Assembly: GCF_000002985.6 (NCBI RefSeq) | Contig: NC_003281.10 | Location: 12,152,001-12,216,000, forward strand | Direction of reading: 5' to 3' | Origin: Caenorhabditis elegans | Taxonomy: Eukaryota; Nematoda; Chromadorea; Rhabditida; Rhabditidae | DNA length: 64,000 bases | Part shown: one piece after another, positions 1 to 11,800 of the stretch | Layout of the letters: the number at the start of each line of letters is the position of its first letter | How positions within the stretch are numbered: the first letter of the stretch is position 1 | Position numbers and translations under genes: made by a program | Notes under the pieces: model-generated | Told to the model about the DNA's origin: nothing | Seen by the model: only the letters and a program-made list of their open reading frames with translations | Databases searched by the model: none

Positions 1-914
1 TTTGCCGAAAAAACGACAATTGCAGAAAATTGTGGTTTTGACATTTTTGGAAATTTCAGAATTTCAACATTATTTGTTTTAAGTGGATCCGTCTTTTTAA
101 AAGTCTCTTTAAAAACTTTCGCAAACGGCAAATCGGCAATTTGTCGAAAATGGAAATTTTCGGCAATTTTGCTCGTTTATTACATGTTTAATCCTAAATT
201 TCGGTATATTTTCAGTCGCTGGGAACACAAATTTCATAAAATTTCGCTTTATTTTGTGTTAAAAACTAAATTTTCTCAGAAAAATTCACATTTTAAAGGA
301 AATTCTTCAATTTGAACTTCCCGCTATTTTTATACTGTCTGTTTTATCAACAGGGCGCGTTTGCACTTTTCAACTTCTGGCTTTTTTCGCCTTTTTTAAT
401 CCATTTTTTCACATTTATTGATCGAAAATCTTGCGGATAAAGGCTATTTTTTCAAGATTAAATTAATAAAAATTTGAAATTACTTAAATTGAATCCTAAA
501 ATCTGTGAAAATCCCAAAATAATACTCTCAAATCGGAGCCAAGCCGTCAATACATAGAAAAAATCCAAAAAACCTTAAAACTGCTGATTTTTCCACTTTT
601 TTCTACAATTTTCCGACACTTTTATAGGTTTTCCATGCCCTAAGTACAAATATGAACGGGATTATTCGTTTTTCTCCCCTCTCTGGCACTCTTGTCGTCT
701 CTCGCCCTCTCACTTACCCCCGCTGTCTCGTTTTCCCATTTCTCGGTGAAATTTTGAACCAATTTTTTGGTTTTTACACTTATTTTGACGATTTTTCCAG
801 TATTTTCGTGTAAAAATTGAGATTTCTCGTGTTTTTAACGTTATTTTATGTGGTTTTAAGTTGTAAAACTTTTTTTTGGGAATTTATCGATTTTTAAGGT
901 AATTCGCTGCAAAA
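1..914. other. 5' flank of the MPP10 gene
   Basis: No convincing coding region. The stretch is AT-rich with runs of A and T. A pyrimidine-rich block (about 665-745: TCTCCCCTCTCTGG and similar) lies 170-250 bases before the MPP10 start and is the most promoter-like part. A faint CGGCAAATCGGCAATTTG segment near 125-165 belongs to the CCGGCAA repeat family seen throughout the window. Confidence 0.4.
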
Positions 915-3900
915 ATGACGAAATCAAAGTCAAAAAAGGAGGATTTGATCCCGGAAATCGGGGATTTCACAAAGTTTTTCAAAAGGTTGGCATAATTAAT
1001 CGAAAAAAATATAGAAAAAAAATTTAAAAAATCAATAAAATGTTGATTTTTCAGTCGATCAAAATTTTCCGACCAAATAACCGATGTTATTTCGAATGTC
1101 TACGAATGGTCGACATCACTGGAACCTTCAGAAGACAATCTTCCACTTCCATTTGTTTCGAAAAACGAAGAAGTCGTTTGGAGTTATCTGAAGCATCAGA
1201 ATAAGCAATTAGATGGAATTAATAAGAAATATAAGGTGCTTATTCGCGGGATTTTGCTCGAAAAATCCTAAAATAATCTTAAATTCCGAAAAAACACAGA
1301 AGAAAATCGAAAAAATCGATTTTTAAAGTTCTATTTTTCAATTTTGGCGAAATTCCCTCCAATTCCCTCCAAAATGAAGAACGACCAATCAGCGATTAGC
1401 ACCGCCCACTTTTGAACCAATAAGAGGAAAGGGGCGGAGTTCGAAGGTGCTGATTGTTCAGTACAAAAAACGGAGGAAAAACGAAAAAAAATCGATTTTT
1501 TTTTCGAATTTTGGTTAAATTCCGTTTCCGACCAATCAACGATTCGCTCCGTCCATTTTTGAACCAATCAGATGAAGTGGGCGGAGCTCAAAGACGCTGA
1601 TTGGTCGTGCAGTCCTTATTTTAAAGGGAATTCAACAAAATTTTAAAAAATCGATTTTTAAAACGTGATTTTTCAATTTTGGTTAAATTCCGTCTTCGAC
1701 CAATCAGCGATTCGCTCCGCCCACTTTTGAACCAATCAAATGAAGTGGGCGGAGTTTGAAGGCGCTGATTGGTCGGGCAATTCTTATTTTGGAGGGAATT
1801 CAAACAAGTTTGAAAAAAATTGCGTTTTTAAATTTCAAACTAAATTTTCGGGATTTTTGAAAAAAATTTCTAAAAATCCCGAAAAAAATGTCCTAAAAAA
1901 TTTCTAAAAATTCCACAATTTTCAAAAAATCTAGAAATTTTTAGCAATTTCCGAAAAATTTCTAAATTTCCAAAAATATTGAACTTTTTTTGAAAATTTT
2001 TGAAAAAAATCGAGTTTTTTTTTCTGAATTTCAGGCTATTTTTTGGAGTTTTTTTTCACTTTTTTTTTCCTCAAAATTGCTTGAAAATGCTCCGAATTTC
2101 AGGGATTTCTTTCCGAGTTGATTGGAAAATCGCATATTCGGGTGGCGGCGAAAATTCAGGATTCTGAAGGTTCGGAAGATGGTTCTGATGGCTCCGATGG
2201 CGGCTCCGAAGAGGAGCTCGATGATGATGAGGAAGAGCTGGAAGATGAAGAGCTCGAGGATGAAATGATTGACGATGAGGATGAAGCCGATCTTTTTAAT
2301 TTAAGCGAGAGTGATCTGAAGACGTTGGACGCTGATTTGAAGAAAATGGAAGAAGAAGAAGCCGGAGAAGAGAAAGAGGAGGTGGAAAAAGCCACAGAAC
2401 AACCGAAAAAATTCAAGAAATCCATTGTGGACGATCAGTTTTTCAATCTTGACGAGATGCACGATTTTTTGCAAAAAACTGAGAGAGCTGGAGGCAAAAA
2501 GGCCGCTCAGGATGAGGAAATGATGTTTGAGGATGAAGTATGTACCTGGATGGCTGAAAATCTGCAAAATTTGGATTTTTATGAGCCGAAAAGTGCCAAA
2601 AAGTGCCCAAAAACAATTTTAAAAATACACACTTTTTTCCACAAAAAGTGCGCGAAGAAATTGCAAACTCCGCCCCCCTTTTTCCCGGCCAGAATTCGTA
2701 ATTTCGAAATTAGAGTGCAATCGCGCTCCAACGCCAACACAACACAAGTATTGCCGGAATTGTTAAATTTTCGGCAAATTGGTAAATTGCCGGAATCGAT
2801 AATTTCCGGCAAATCGGCAAATTGCCGGAATCGATAATTTCCGGCAAATCGGCATAATTGGAAATTTCCAGCAAATTGGCAATTGCCGAAAATGAAAATT
2901 TTGGCCAAATCGGCAAATTGCCAGAATTGGAAAGTTCCGGCAAATTGTCAAGTTGCCGGAATTGTTAAATATCCGGCAAACCGGTAAATTGCCGGAATTG
3001 AAATTTCCAGCAAATCGACAAATTGCCGGAATTTTAAAATTTCCGGCAAATTGGCAACTTGCCGGAATTGAAAATTTCCAGCAAATCGGCATATTGCCTG
3101 ATTTGTGAAATTTCCGCCAATTTGCCGAAAATGAAAATTTTGGGCAAATCGGCAAATTGCCAGAATTGAAAAGTTCCGGCAAATTGTCAAATTGCCGGAA
3201 TTGTTAAATATCCGGCAAACCGGTAAATTGCCGGAATTGAAATTTCCAGCAAATCGGCAAATTGCCGGAATTGCAAAATGTCCGGTAAATCGTAAATTGC
3301 CAGAATTGAAAAGTTCCGGCATATCGACAAATCGCCGGAATTGTTAAATATCCGGCAAACCGGTAAATTGGCGGAATTGTGAAATTTCCGCCAATTTGCC
3401 GAAAATGAAAATTTTGGGCAAATCGGCAAATTGCCAGAATTGAAAAGTTCCGGCAAATCGGCAAATTGTGGTTTTGCACAATTTTTTGTTGTTGGAAACT
3501 TCATATTTTCTTGTTCCAAACGAGACCCAATAGGCCAATTAGCGATGGAGCGCGATTGCACCTCAGTTTTCAAAAACCGCCTCGCTGCCATAATATATTA
3601 ATCTCGATGAAAATTCCCTAAGAAAATGTGTGTGTGTGTGTGTTTTTTTCAAAATTTCAATTAAAAAAAAAAAAAAATAATAATTTCAGGATAGCTGGGA
3701 CGGAAAAACCGACTACACGTATGAGGACTTTTTTGGATCTCGTGAGACAGTTGCTGAAACCGAAAAAATGAATGGAGAGAAGAAAAAAATTGAAAAAGAT
3801 AAGAAACGGAAGGCTGGAGATAAAGCTGATTTATCACTTGATGATGGGTTTGTAGTTTGTAGTTTGGAGGAATTGGAGAAAAAAACGGAAAACCACAGAA

Positions 3901-6900
3901 AAAAACGAGAAAATCCCCCAACCAATCAGCGTCTTCAACTCCGCCCACTCCACCTGATTGGTTGGAAAGTGGGCGGAGCGAATCGCTGATTGGTCGCGGT
4001 CTCATTTTGAAAAAAATTCGGCCAAAATATTGAAAATCTGCGTTTTTTAGTTTTCAAAAAATGTAGAAATTCAGCAATTTCCGAAAATATTTAGAAATTT
4101 CTAAATTTTTGGAAATTTGAAATTTTTTTTTCACTTTTTTTTCGCCAAAATTGATGGATTTTTCATTATTTTGCGATTTTTTTTTTCGTTTTTCTCCAAA
4201 AATACTGTAAAAATGTAGAAAATCACTAAATTTATCCGAAAAATCACGTTTATTTCAGCTGAAAAAATCAAAAAATATTTTTCGAATTTTCTAGCTGAAA
4301 TAAATGTAATTTTCCGGATAAATTTAGTGATTTTCTACAATTTGACACTATTTTTCAATGAAAATCGTTGGAAGCACATGGTGCAACATGACAAAATTGT
4401 AAAATTGCCGAAAATAAGTGAAAAAAATTTAAAAATCCCAATTTTCAATCTTTTTTCTAGGAACGCCGAAAAAATTGCGAAAAAAGTTGCAAAACGCGAT
4501 GTTTTGAATTCCCTCCAAATGAGAACTCATCGACCAATCAGCGACTCGCTCCGCCCATCTCTGGACCAATCAGACGAAGTGGGCGGAGTTCGACGACACT
4601 GATTGGCCGGGGAGTTTTCATTTTGGGGGAATCCAAACAAAAGTGAAAAAATCGATTTTTAAAAACGTGATTTTTCCAATTTTGATCAAATTCCGTCTGC
4701 GACCAATCAGCGATTTGTTCCGCCCTTTTTTGCACCAATCAGGGTGTGTGGGAGGAGTTTGAAGGAGCTGATTGGTCGAAATGCTAATTTTGCGAATTTT
4801 TCGCAAAACTCGGAAAAATCCAACTTTCTGAAACTACGACCAATCAGCGATTTGCTCCGCCCACTTTTGCACCAATCAGGGTGTGTGGGCGGAGTTTGAA
4901 GGCGCTGATTGGTCGGGGAGTTTTCATTTTGGGGGGAATTTGAAATTTTAAAATCCAAATTTAAAAAATCGCCTTTTTTGTGATTTTTCCGAATTTAGGA
5001 CTATTTTTTAATAAATTTTTAAAGCGAAAAATTCAATTCAAAAATGTTCTTCCAGAAAGAACAAAAAACGCGTTCGTTTCGCAATGGATGAGGAACCTGA
5101 AGAAGAAGAAGTTGAAGACGAGGAGCAAGAAGACATTAATGATGAAGAAGAGCCCCCAGAGGATGAGCCAGTGCTCCTCGGAGCCGACCTCGAAGAGCCG
5201 AAGGAAGAATCGGCGTTTGCCAAGCGTCAGTCCAAGATGAAGGAACGAATCGCTAAGCTTGAGGAGGAGAATTTGGCTCCAAAATCGTGGGAGCTCTCCG
5301 GAGAGGTTGCCGCCGATCAGAGAGATCAGAATACCCTGCTGGAGAAGCATGTGGATTTTGATCATGGAGCAAAACGTGCTCCAGAGGTTACCGAAGAGTT
5401 TACAGGTACGCTGATGATGGCTGGAAATTGGAAATTTTAGAAGAAAAACTATGGGAAAAGCGAAAAAAATCGGGAAAATCTCACTTTTTGAAACTGCGAC
5501 CAATCAGCGATTAGCTCAGCCCATTTTTGGACCAATCAGATGGAGTGGGCGGAGTTTGAAGGTGATGATTGGTCGGGGAGTTGTCATTTTGCGATTTTTT
5601 ATCAAAAAAAATCGGGAAAATCCAACTTTTGAAACTGCGACCAATCAGCGATTAGCTCCGCCCATTTTTGGACCAATCAGATGGAGTGGGCGGAGTTTGA
5701 AGGTGCTGATTGGTCGGGGAGTTGTCATTTTGCGATTTTTTATCAAAAAAATCGAAAAAATCCAACTTTTGAAACTGCGACCAATCAGCGATTTGCTCCG
5801 CCCATTTTTGGCCCAATCAGATGGAGTGGGCGGAGTTTGAAGGTGCTGATTGGTCGGGGAGTTCGAAAATTGAAAAATCACGATTTTTTTCTTTTCAAAG
5901 TTTTGAATAAAACAATTTTTTCGGCAGGAAATTAGTTTTTTGAAAAGTTGCAAAAATTTTATAAACAAATTTATTAAAATTGTATTAAAATTAACACAGA
6001 AAAAGAGGCGGAGCCTAATTTCGCAACCTTGCCGCACGGTTTTTCCTCTTTCTTTTTGTTGGTTTTTTTCCAATGAAGTTTCGATTTTACTTGTTTTATT
6101 TTCTTTCGAAAAACGAAAATAAAACAATTAAATTCAAAAATTGATTTAAAAAATGAAAACCGTGCCACAGGGTTGCGAAATTAGGCTCCGCCTATTTTCT
6201 GTGCGACAATGCTGCTTTTTGTAAAATTTACGAATGGAAATCGCCAAATTTCAACCATAAAATAGGCAAAGAGAGCCTCCGTAACACGGAAAAATTGGCG
6301 AAATTTGAGATTTGAAACCGTCGCACAGAAAAAGAGGCGGAGCCTAATTTCGCAACCTTGCCGCACGGTTTTTCCTCCTTTTTTGACCGGTGTTAATTTT
6401 AATATCCTCATAATAGCATTTTCATTCGAAAAAGAAAATAACATAATTAAATTCAAAAATTGATTTAAAAAAATTAAAACCGTGCCGCAGGGTTGCAAAA
6501 TTAGGGGCTTCGCCTATTTTTCTGTGCGATGCTGATTCACGACGGATTGCTCGTAAAATTTCAACCATAAAATATGCAAAAAATAGTATTTTTTTCGCAA
6601 ATTTCGAGGCTTTAGCTTAAAAATGCCGTTTTTTTTTTCAAATTTTAAGACGAAAACTGCCTCTTTTTCTGTGCGATGCGCAAAATTTTATTTTTTTCTA
6701 AATTTCAAATATAAAATAGGCAAAAAATAGCTGATATGACATGGAAAAATTGGAAATTTTCGAGATTTTAGCTTAAAAATTCCGTTTTTTTTTTTTTTTT
6801 TTTAATTTCAGCCATAAAATAGGCAAAAATAGAGTTTTTTTCCAGACCGCCTCGAGTCACTTATCAAGCAACGAATTCGTGATAAAGCCTGGGATGATGT

Positions 6901-7597
6901 GATTCGAGTGAAAAAAGTCGAAGCGAAAGGCGCCAAATTCGAAACTGAAGCCATCGAGAATCAAATGAATCAGAAAACTTCCTTGGCTGAGGTTTATGAG
7001 AAGGAATATCAAAATTCGACTGGAAATTCTGCAGATGGAGCAGCAGGAGCCACGAAGCCGAATGAAGCTCATGAAGCTATAAAATCGAAGATGGGAGATC
7101 TCTTCCGGCTAATTGATGCGCTAACTCATTTCGAGTATAAACCGGATCAAGCTCGCGAGGAGGTGAAAGTGGTCTCAAATATGGCTGCTCTACGTGTGGA
7201 AGAAGTCGGAATTACAGCTTCAACGGAGGCTCAGCTTATGGCTCCAGAGGAGATTTCGAAGAAGATGAAGGCGATTGAAAAGAGCAAGGATGAGAGAGAC
7301 GCGACTGATAAGGCACGAGAACGTCGGCAGAAGAAGGCTAAGCAGAGGTCGATGCTGGAAAAGTTTGGCGAGGAGCGAGTTTTCGGAGAGCAGAAGGCGG
7401 TGAAGCTGGCCAAGAAGGAGAGGAAGGCTGGGAAGGAGAAGGGCGGCGGGGTGGATAAGATTAAGAGCTCGAACTTCTTTGCGAAGCTTCAGGAGACGGT
7501 GGCTGCTGAGAAGAAGGATGGAGCGGTGACGAAGAAGAAGAAGAAGATTGTGAAGAGATTGAAGAGTGATAAGAATTCGGCTGCTATTAAGCTTTAG
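915..7597 (+). CDS. U3 small nucleolar RNP protein MPP10 homologue
   Basis: MPP10 is a subunit of the U3 snoRNP/small-subunit processome and acts in the nucleolus in early 18S pre-rRNA processing, with IMP3 and IMP4. Deduced exons are 915-985, 1055-1235, 2103-2537, 3690-3847, 5056-5405 and 6846-7597. All junctions keep phase and give about 648 residues, the usual size for the family. Visible landmarks are a long acidic Asp/Glu stretch in exon 3, the family block DSWDGKTDYTYEDFFG in exon 4, a KNKKRVRF basic patch then more acidic sequence in exon 5, and RLESLIKQRIRDKAWDDV followed by GDLFRLIDALTHFEYKP in exon 6. The C-terminus is Lys-rich. The exon 4 donor is GTTTGT, chosen because it restores phase. 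Introns 3-5 carry CCGGCAA arrays and CCAATCA palindromes. I recall this locus as Y75B8A.7, unchecked. Confidence 0.88.
1380..1782. repeat. CCAATCA/GGGCGGAG palindromic elements, three copies
   Basis: Each copy is a near-palindrome of about 80 bases: GACCAATCAGCGATT, then CTCCGCCCACTT, a short centre, AAGTGGGCGGAGTT, then GCGCTGATTGGTC. Copies lie near 1380-1460, 1528-1608 and 1699-1779 in MPP10 intron 2. They alternate with related AT-rich spacer, so a unit of about 160 bases was amplified in tandem. Confidence 0.85.
2750..3475. repeat. CCGGCAA/TTGCCGG minisatellite array in MPP10 intron 3
   Basis: Imperfect array of units such as AATTGCCGGAATTGAAA and TTTCCGGCAAATCGGCA. Each unit is partly palindromic because CCGGCAAATTGCCGG is self-complementary. 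Longer blocks recur: the segment around 3120-3240 is repeated at about 3380-3460. Open frames through it are repeat artefacts. Confidence 0.85.
3918..3998. repeat. CCAATCA/GGGCGGAG palindromic element
   Basis: Single copy of the roughly 80-base palindrome just inside MPP10 intron 4 (ACCAATCAGCG ... GGGCGGAG ... CTGATTGGTC). Confidence 0.8.
4262..4336. repeat. Short inverted repeat in MPP10 intron 4
   Basis: The stretch from about 4205 to 4262 (TAGAAAATCACTAAATTTAT, CCGGAAAA-type, TTTCAGCTGAAA) is mirrored at about 4290-4340, giving a hairpin centred near 4275. It is AT-rich with no coding capacity. Confidence 0.5.
4530..4918. repeat. CCAATCA/GGGCGGAG palindromic elements, three copies
   Basis: Copies near 4530-4606, 4700-4778 and 4838-4916 in MPP10 intron 4, with the same architecture as those in intron 2. 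Centres differ slightly (a GTGTGTGGG variant replaces the usual one in two copies), so the copies have diverged since amplification. Confidence 0.85.
5497..5859. repeat. CCAATCA/GGGCGGAG palindromic elements, three copies at ~140-base spacing
   Basis: Three nearly identical copies (5497-5577, 5638-5717, 5778-5857) in MPP10 intron 5. The spacer between them (GGGGAGTTGTCATTTTGCGA ... TTTGAAACTGC) is also conserved, so this is a recent tandem expansion of a unit of about 141 bases. Confidence 0.88.
5990..6535. repeat. GCACAGAAAAAGAGGCGGAGCC foldback elements, two copies
   Basis: Two inverted-repeat elements, at about 5994-6205 and 6322-6528. Each begins with ACAGAAAAAGAGGCGGAGCC and TTCGCAACCTTGCCGCACGG and ends with the complement (CCGTGCC[A/G]CAGGGTTGC ... 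TTTTCTGTGCG). Related arms recur at 7845-8055 and 18955-19115. Non-autonomous, with no coding capacity. Confidence 0.8.
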
Positions 7598-7659
7598 TAA
7601 TCGATTATTTTGTTTTTTTTTTTGTTTTTTGTTTTTATTTTTCTATTTTTCTATTACTG

Positions 7660-8245
7660 AAACACAAAATTCAAAATTGTGCATCATGTTTGACGCGCAA
7701 AATATCTCGTAGCGGCGAAATGACTACTGTAGTGTCGATTTACGGGATCTCGATTTTCGAAAATGAATTTATTTTATATGCAAAAAAAATACTATTAAAA
7801 GTATAGTTATCGATTCTTGAATTTTGCAAAAAAAAAAATTATTCTGTCGCACAGAATGTAGGGCGGAGCGTAGCTGCCGCACGGGGTTTGTCTCCGCCCC
7901 TTTTCCACTGTTTTTTTTCTCGAAGTTTCTAGTCTTTTTCTTTCTTTTTTTTTTGGATAAAGAGAAAAATAAAATAATAGTAAAATCGAAACTTTATTGA
8001 AAAAATCAACAAAAAAAAACAGTGGACGCTCCGCCCTACTTTCTGTGCGACAGAATAATTTTTTTTTTTTGCAAAATTCAAGGATCGATAACTATACTTT
8101 TAATAGTATTTTTTGCATATAAAATAAATTCATTTCGAAAATCGAGATCCCGTAAATCGACACCACAGTAGTCATTTCGCCGCTACGAGATATTTTGCGC
8201 GTCAAATATGTTGTGCGATACGCATTCTCAAAATTTTGTGTTCCC
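7660..8245. repeat. Nested palindrome between MPP10 and the MED15-like gene
   Basis: The outer arms (7665-7850 and 8055-8240) contain GACGCGCAAAATATCTCGTA, CTACTGTAGTGTCGATTTAC and their complements. The inner arms (7850-7900 and 8000-8055) are the CTGTCGCACAGAA element. It looks like one foldback element inserted into the centre of another. The same outer family recurs at 19885-20205, 62005-62160 and 62480-62720. Confidence 0.75.
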
Positions 8246-8554
8246 CGTAATATTTTTTCATTGTTACACCGCGTTATTCTTGTTGTTTTTTTTTTTTTTT
8301 AATTTTTACTTTGTTTTTTTGAAACGTTTTTTCCTTTAAAAAATTATAATTCTCCATGCTTTTTGTTGTTGTTTTCTATTGAAATATTCGGTACAGATTT
8401 ACCGATTTTTATATCTTTGGTTTTTTTAATTTTAAATGTGTTTTTTTTTTCAACTCTTGGCGCAAATTTTCTGGCTTTTGCGTCTCGAAACGACATATTT
8501 TTATAAAATAAAAATTATAGTACTCTTTAAAGGTGCAAAATTTGTCGCTTCGAG

Positions 8555-8735
8555 ACACCGGGTACCGCGCGTGGTGTGTTAGGCTGCCCCATTACGGTTT
8601 GATCTACAAAAACTGCGCGGGTAATTTTTGCCCAGAAAAATGTGACGTCAGCGCGCGCTCTTAACTATGCGAAATTAGTTGAGAACTCTGCCGCATTTTT
8701 TGTAGATCTATGGTAGATCAAATTCGGCGTAAAAT
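8555..8735. repeat. Dispersed repeat with TGTAGATC ends and a TGACGTCA core
   Basis: A solo copy lies 150-330 bases upstream of the MED15-like start. Diagnostic pieces are GGCTGCCCCATTACGG, TTGATCTACAAAAACTGCG, GTGACGTCAGCGCGC and GTTGAGAACTCTGCCGCATT. Two more copies in inverted orientation frame 23040-23700. The palindromic TGACGTCA core resembles a CRE site. Confidence 0.7.
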
Positions 8736-8887
8736 CCCCTAATTTCCCCAATTTTACAGGGTTTTAATCGTCGCCAATTTTCTCCACTGAATCTCTGAAT
8801 CTCTGTCTCATTTTTCGAATATTTCTCACACACCCACCACCCATCTAAACGTACAGAAACCAACAAAAAAAAACAGTGATTAGAAAA

Positions 8888-11800
8888 ATGCAAAATTTCG
8901 GTGGTCCCGGAGGTCCGATGTATGGAGGAGCTGGTGGTGGTGGTGGAGGACCACCACGGGGTCCACCACAGCAACCGCCTCAACCACAGGGTGGTGGTGT
9001 TGCAGTGCCGTTTCCGATTCCGCAGGGTATCACTCAGGCTCATTATCATCAGTATAAGGTATATAGAAAAACTTTTAAAAAATCCGGCGAAAAAATAAAA
9101 TTCCCACCAAAAAGAACTGCGACCAATCAGCGATTCGCTCCGCCCACTTTGCAACCAATCAGATGGAGTGGGCGGAGTTTGAAGCCGAGCAAAACCCAAT
9201 TTTTTTTAAACCAAAAAATGAAAAATTTCGTAGTTTCAAACTAAATTTTCATTTTTGAAAAAAAAAATCATTTTAAAACTATTTTTTAATTTTCGAAAAA
9301 TCGAAAAAAAAAGTCTTAAAATTTCTAAAAATTCCAAATTTTTCGGAATTTTTTCACTTCAAAGCTGATCATCCTTCAGGTGACGAAATTGCCTCTAAAT
9401 AATAAAAAATCCCGAAAACTTCTAAAAATTTTGAATTTGCGACAAAAATTCCACAAAATTTGAAATTTCTCGATATTCACAATTCAAATAACTAAAAAAA
9501 AATATCGAAAGCTTCAAAAATTTATTTTGACGAGGCAAAAAGGTTTCTAGGCCATGGCCGAGTCCCCGACAAATTTCAGCGGCCATTTATCTTGCTTTGT
9601 TTTCTGCGTGTTTTCTTTCGTTTTTCACCGATTTTTTCCGCTTTTTCTTATCAAAACTAATAAATAAATACTTTTTGCAGATGCTAAAACAATTTCCGAG
9701 TAAAAAATTATGTATTCAGTGGGCAAGCAGCGGTGAAAGTGGGCATTGTAATATGATGGATTACGGGAATACAAAACCTAAACTTTTTCTGAAACATGAT
9801 ACATATGATGCTTAGATGCTAAAAGTACCTGATTTTCATAACGAGACCGCTTAAAAAGTTTTGAGATTTTCATAATTCAACATTTTGTGCCAAAATCTCG
9901 ACTTTTTCACAAAAAAAGTTGAATTTTGAAAATCTCAAAACTTTTTCAGCGGTCTCGTTATGATAATCAGGTACTTTTAGCATCTAAACAGCATATGTAT
10001 CATGTTTGGGAAAAAGTTTGGGTTTTTTATTCCCGTAATCCATCATATTACATTGACCACTTTCACCGCTACTTGCCGACTGAATTCACAATTTTTTCGT
10101 TTGGAAATTATTTTAGCATTAACAAAAATATTTATTTATCAGTTTTAATAAGAAAACACGGGAAAAATCTGTGAAAAACACAAGAAAACAAAGCAAGTAG
10201 AAAATGTCGTAAAATGTCGTAAATTGTGTGCAAACACCGATTTTTCGCATTTTTTCTCAGCCCTCGTTCGAAAAAAGTTGCAGTGAGTTTCAGAAATTTG
10301 AATTTTCCAAAAAATACAAAAAATTCTAATTTTTCGGAATAAAAATTTTTCTCCCAAAAATACCCATCTAGAACCTTTTAGGCGGCACAATTCTGCAAAA
10401 TTTGAAAAATTTCATAATTCCAATCGATATATTTCTTTCCCCTTTCCCTTGCTTGCTACCAGTTATAATGCAAATGAGCAAAACTTCCCCCCACCTAGGG
10501 AGAGTAGGCGGTGCTTGTCGAATAGAGATAGTGTGCAATTTGAGGAGAGACAGAGAAACGAGAGGGTCACCTTTTCCGTATTAAATAGTCGATTACAAAA
10601 TATAGGCAGTCAGTATTATTCATAGTTTTTTTGCAAAATGCCGAGATATCGAACGCTGTTAGAGTTTAAAGTGAGTTTTGACTGGCAGCGAAAAATTGAA
10701 AATTCGAAAAAAAAAATTTTTTTTAATTTTCAGAAAATTCGAAGAATGTCAAAAATTCCAAAATTTCTGATAGTGATTTCCTATATTTCCGAAATTTTCA
10801 CAAAAAATTCCACAATATCCGAAAAATCGTTAAAAAATTTCAAAATTTCCGGAAACTCTCAAAAAAAGACTCCAAATTTTCCCCTGAATCCGAATATCTG
10901 TGTGAGAAAATTCAAAAAAATTCAGGAAATTTGTTTTTGATTTTTTTTTTCACATAGATATTCAGAATAAGGAGCAAATTTGGAGTAATTTAAGAATATT
11001 TCCCAGATTTTATCTAGAATTTTGATCTAAATTCTATTCTAGAAACTGAAGCGTTATAGTCAAGTATAACGGTTTACTATATATTTTTTTCCGCAAAAAT
11101 GATAAAAATCGATAATTTAACCCTTTTTCCGTACAAAAATTCCTTAACATTCCAAAAAAGCCCAGCCAGAACTTTCATTGCAATCAAAAAAGGACACTAC
11201 TACACTCCAAATCTGAATTTCCCAAAAATTCCCGAAAACTTTAGAAATTTTCAGAAAATTCTAAGAATGTCAAAAATTCCTGATAGTGATTTCCTATATT
11301 TCCGAAATTTTCACAAAAAATTCCACAATATCCGAAAAATCTTTTAAAAATTTCAAAATTTCCGGAAACTCTCAAAAATCTGATAATTTTTTTCTAAAAT
11401 TGCTTTATTATACTCAAAATTGACTGAAAACACCTAATTTTATAATGAAACTTCTTGAAAAATTCTCAAGAAAAAGTTATGACGACTAAAAAAATGGCCT
11501 AAAATCAGTTAAAATTTGAAATTTGACCGACTTGTCGCAGCGGCTGGAAACTACCTTTTTCGAAATCACCGTCAAATTTTGAATATTTGAGTATACAATG
11601 TGAATATCTTGCGTTTTCAACTAGATTTAGGAATTTTAAAGTCGATGGACGGCGAGATTTTTAAATTTTTTAAACCTAATCTCGCCGTCCATCGACTTTA
11701 AAATACCTGAATCTAGTTGAAAACGCAAGAAAATTGAATTTTACACTCAAATATTCAAAATTTGACTGTGATTTCAAAAAAGTTAGTTTCCAGCCGCTTG

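Noticed and set aside
2156..2425. Antisense frame with a long Ser run opposite MPP10 exon 3
   Set aside because: Shadow of GAT/GAG codons of the acidic stretch on the coding strand.
3661..4005. Antisense frame of 114 codons across MPP10 exon 4
   Set aside because: Half of it is the antisense of a coding exon and half a CCAATCA palindrome.
9597..9815. Short exon-like frame after a TTTTTGCAG acceptor in the MED15-like intron
   Set aside because: It lies inside one arm of a foldback element and has no partner donor in phase.
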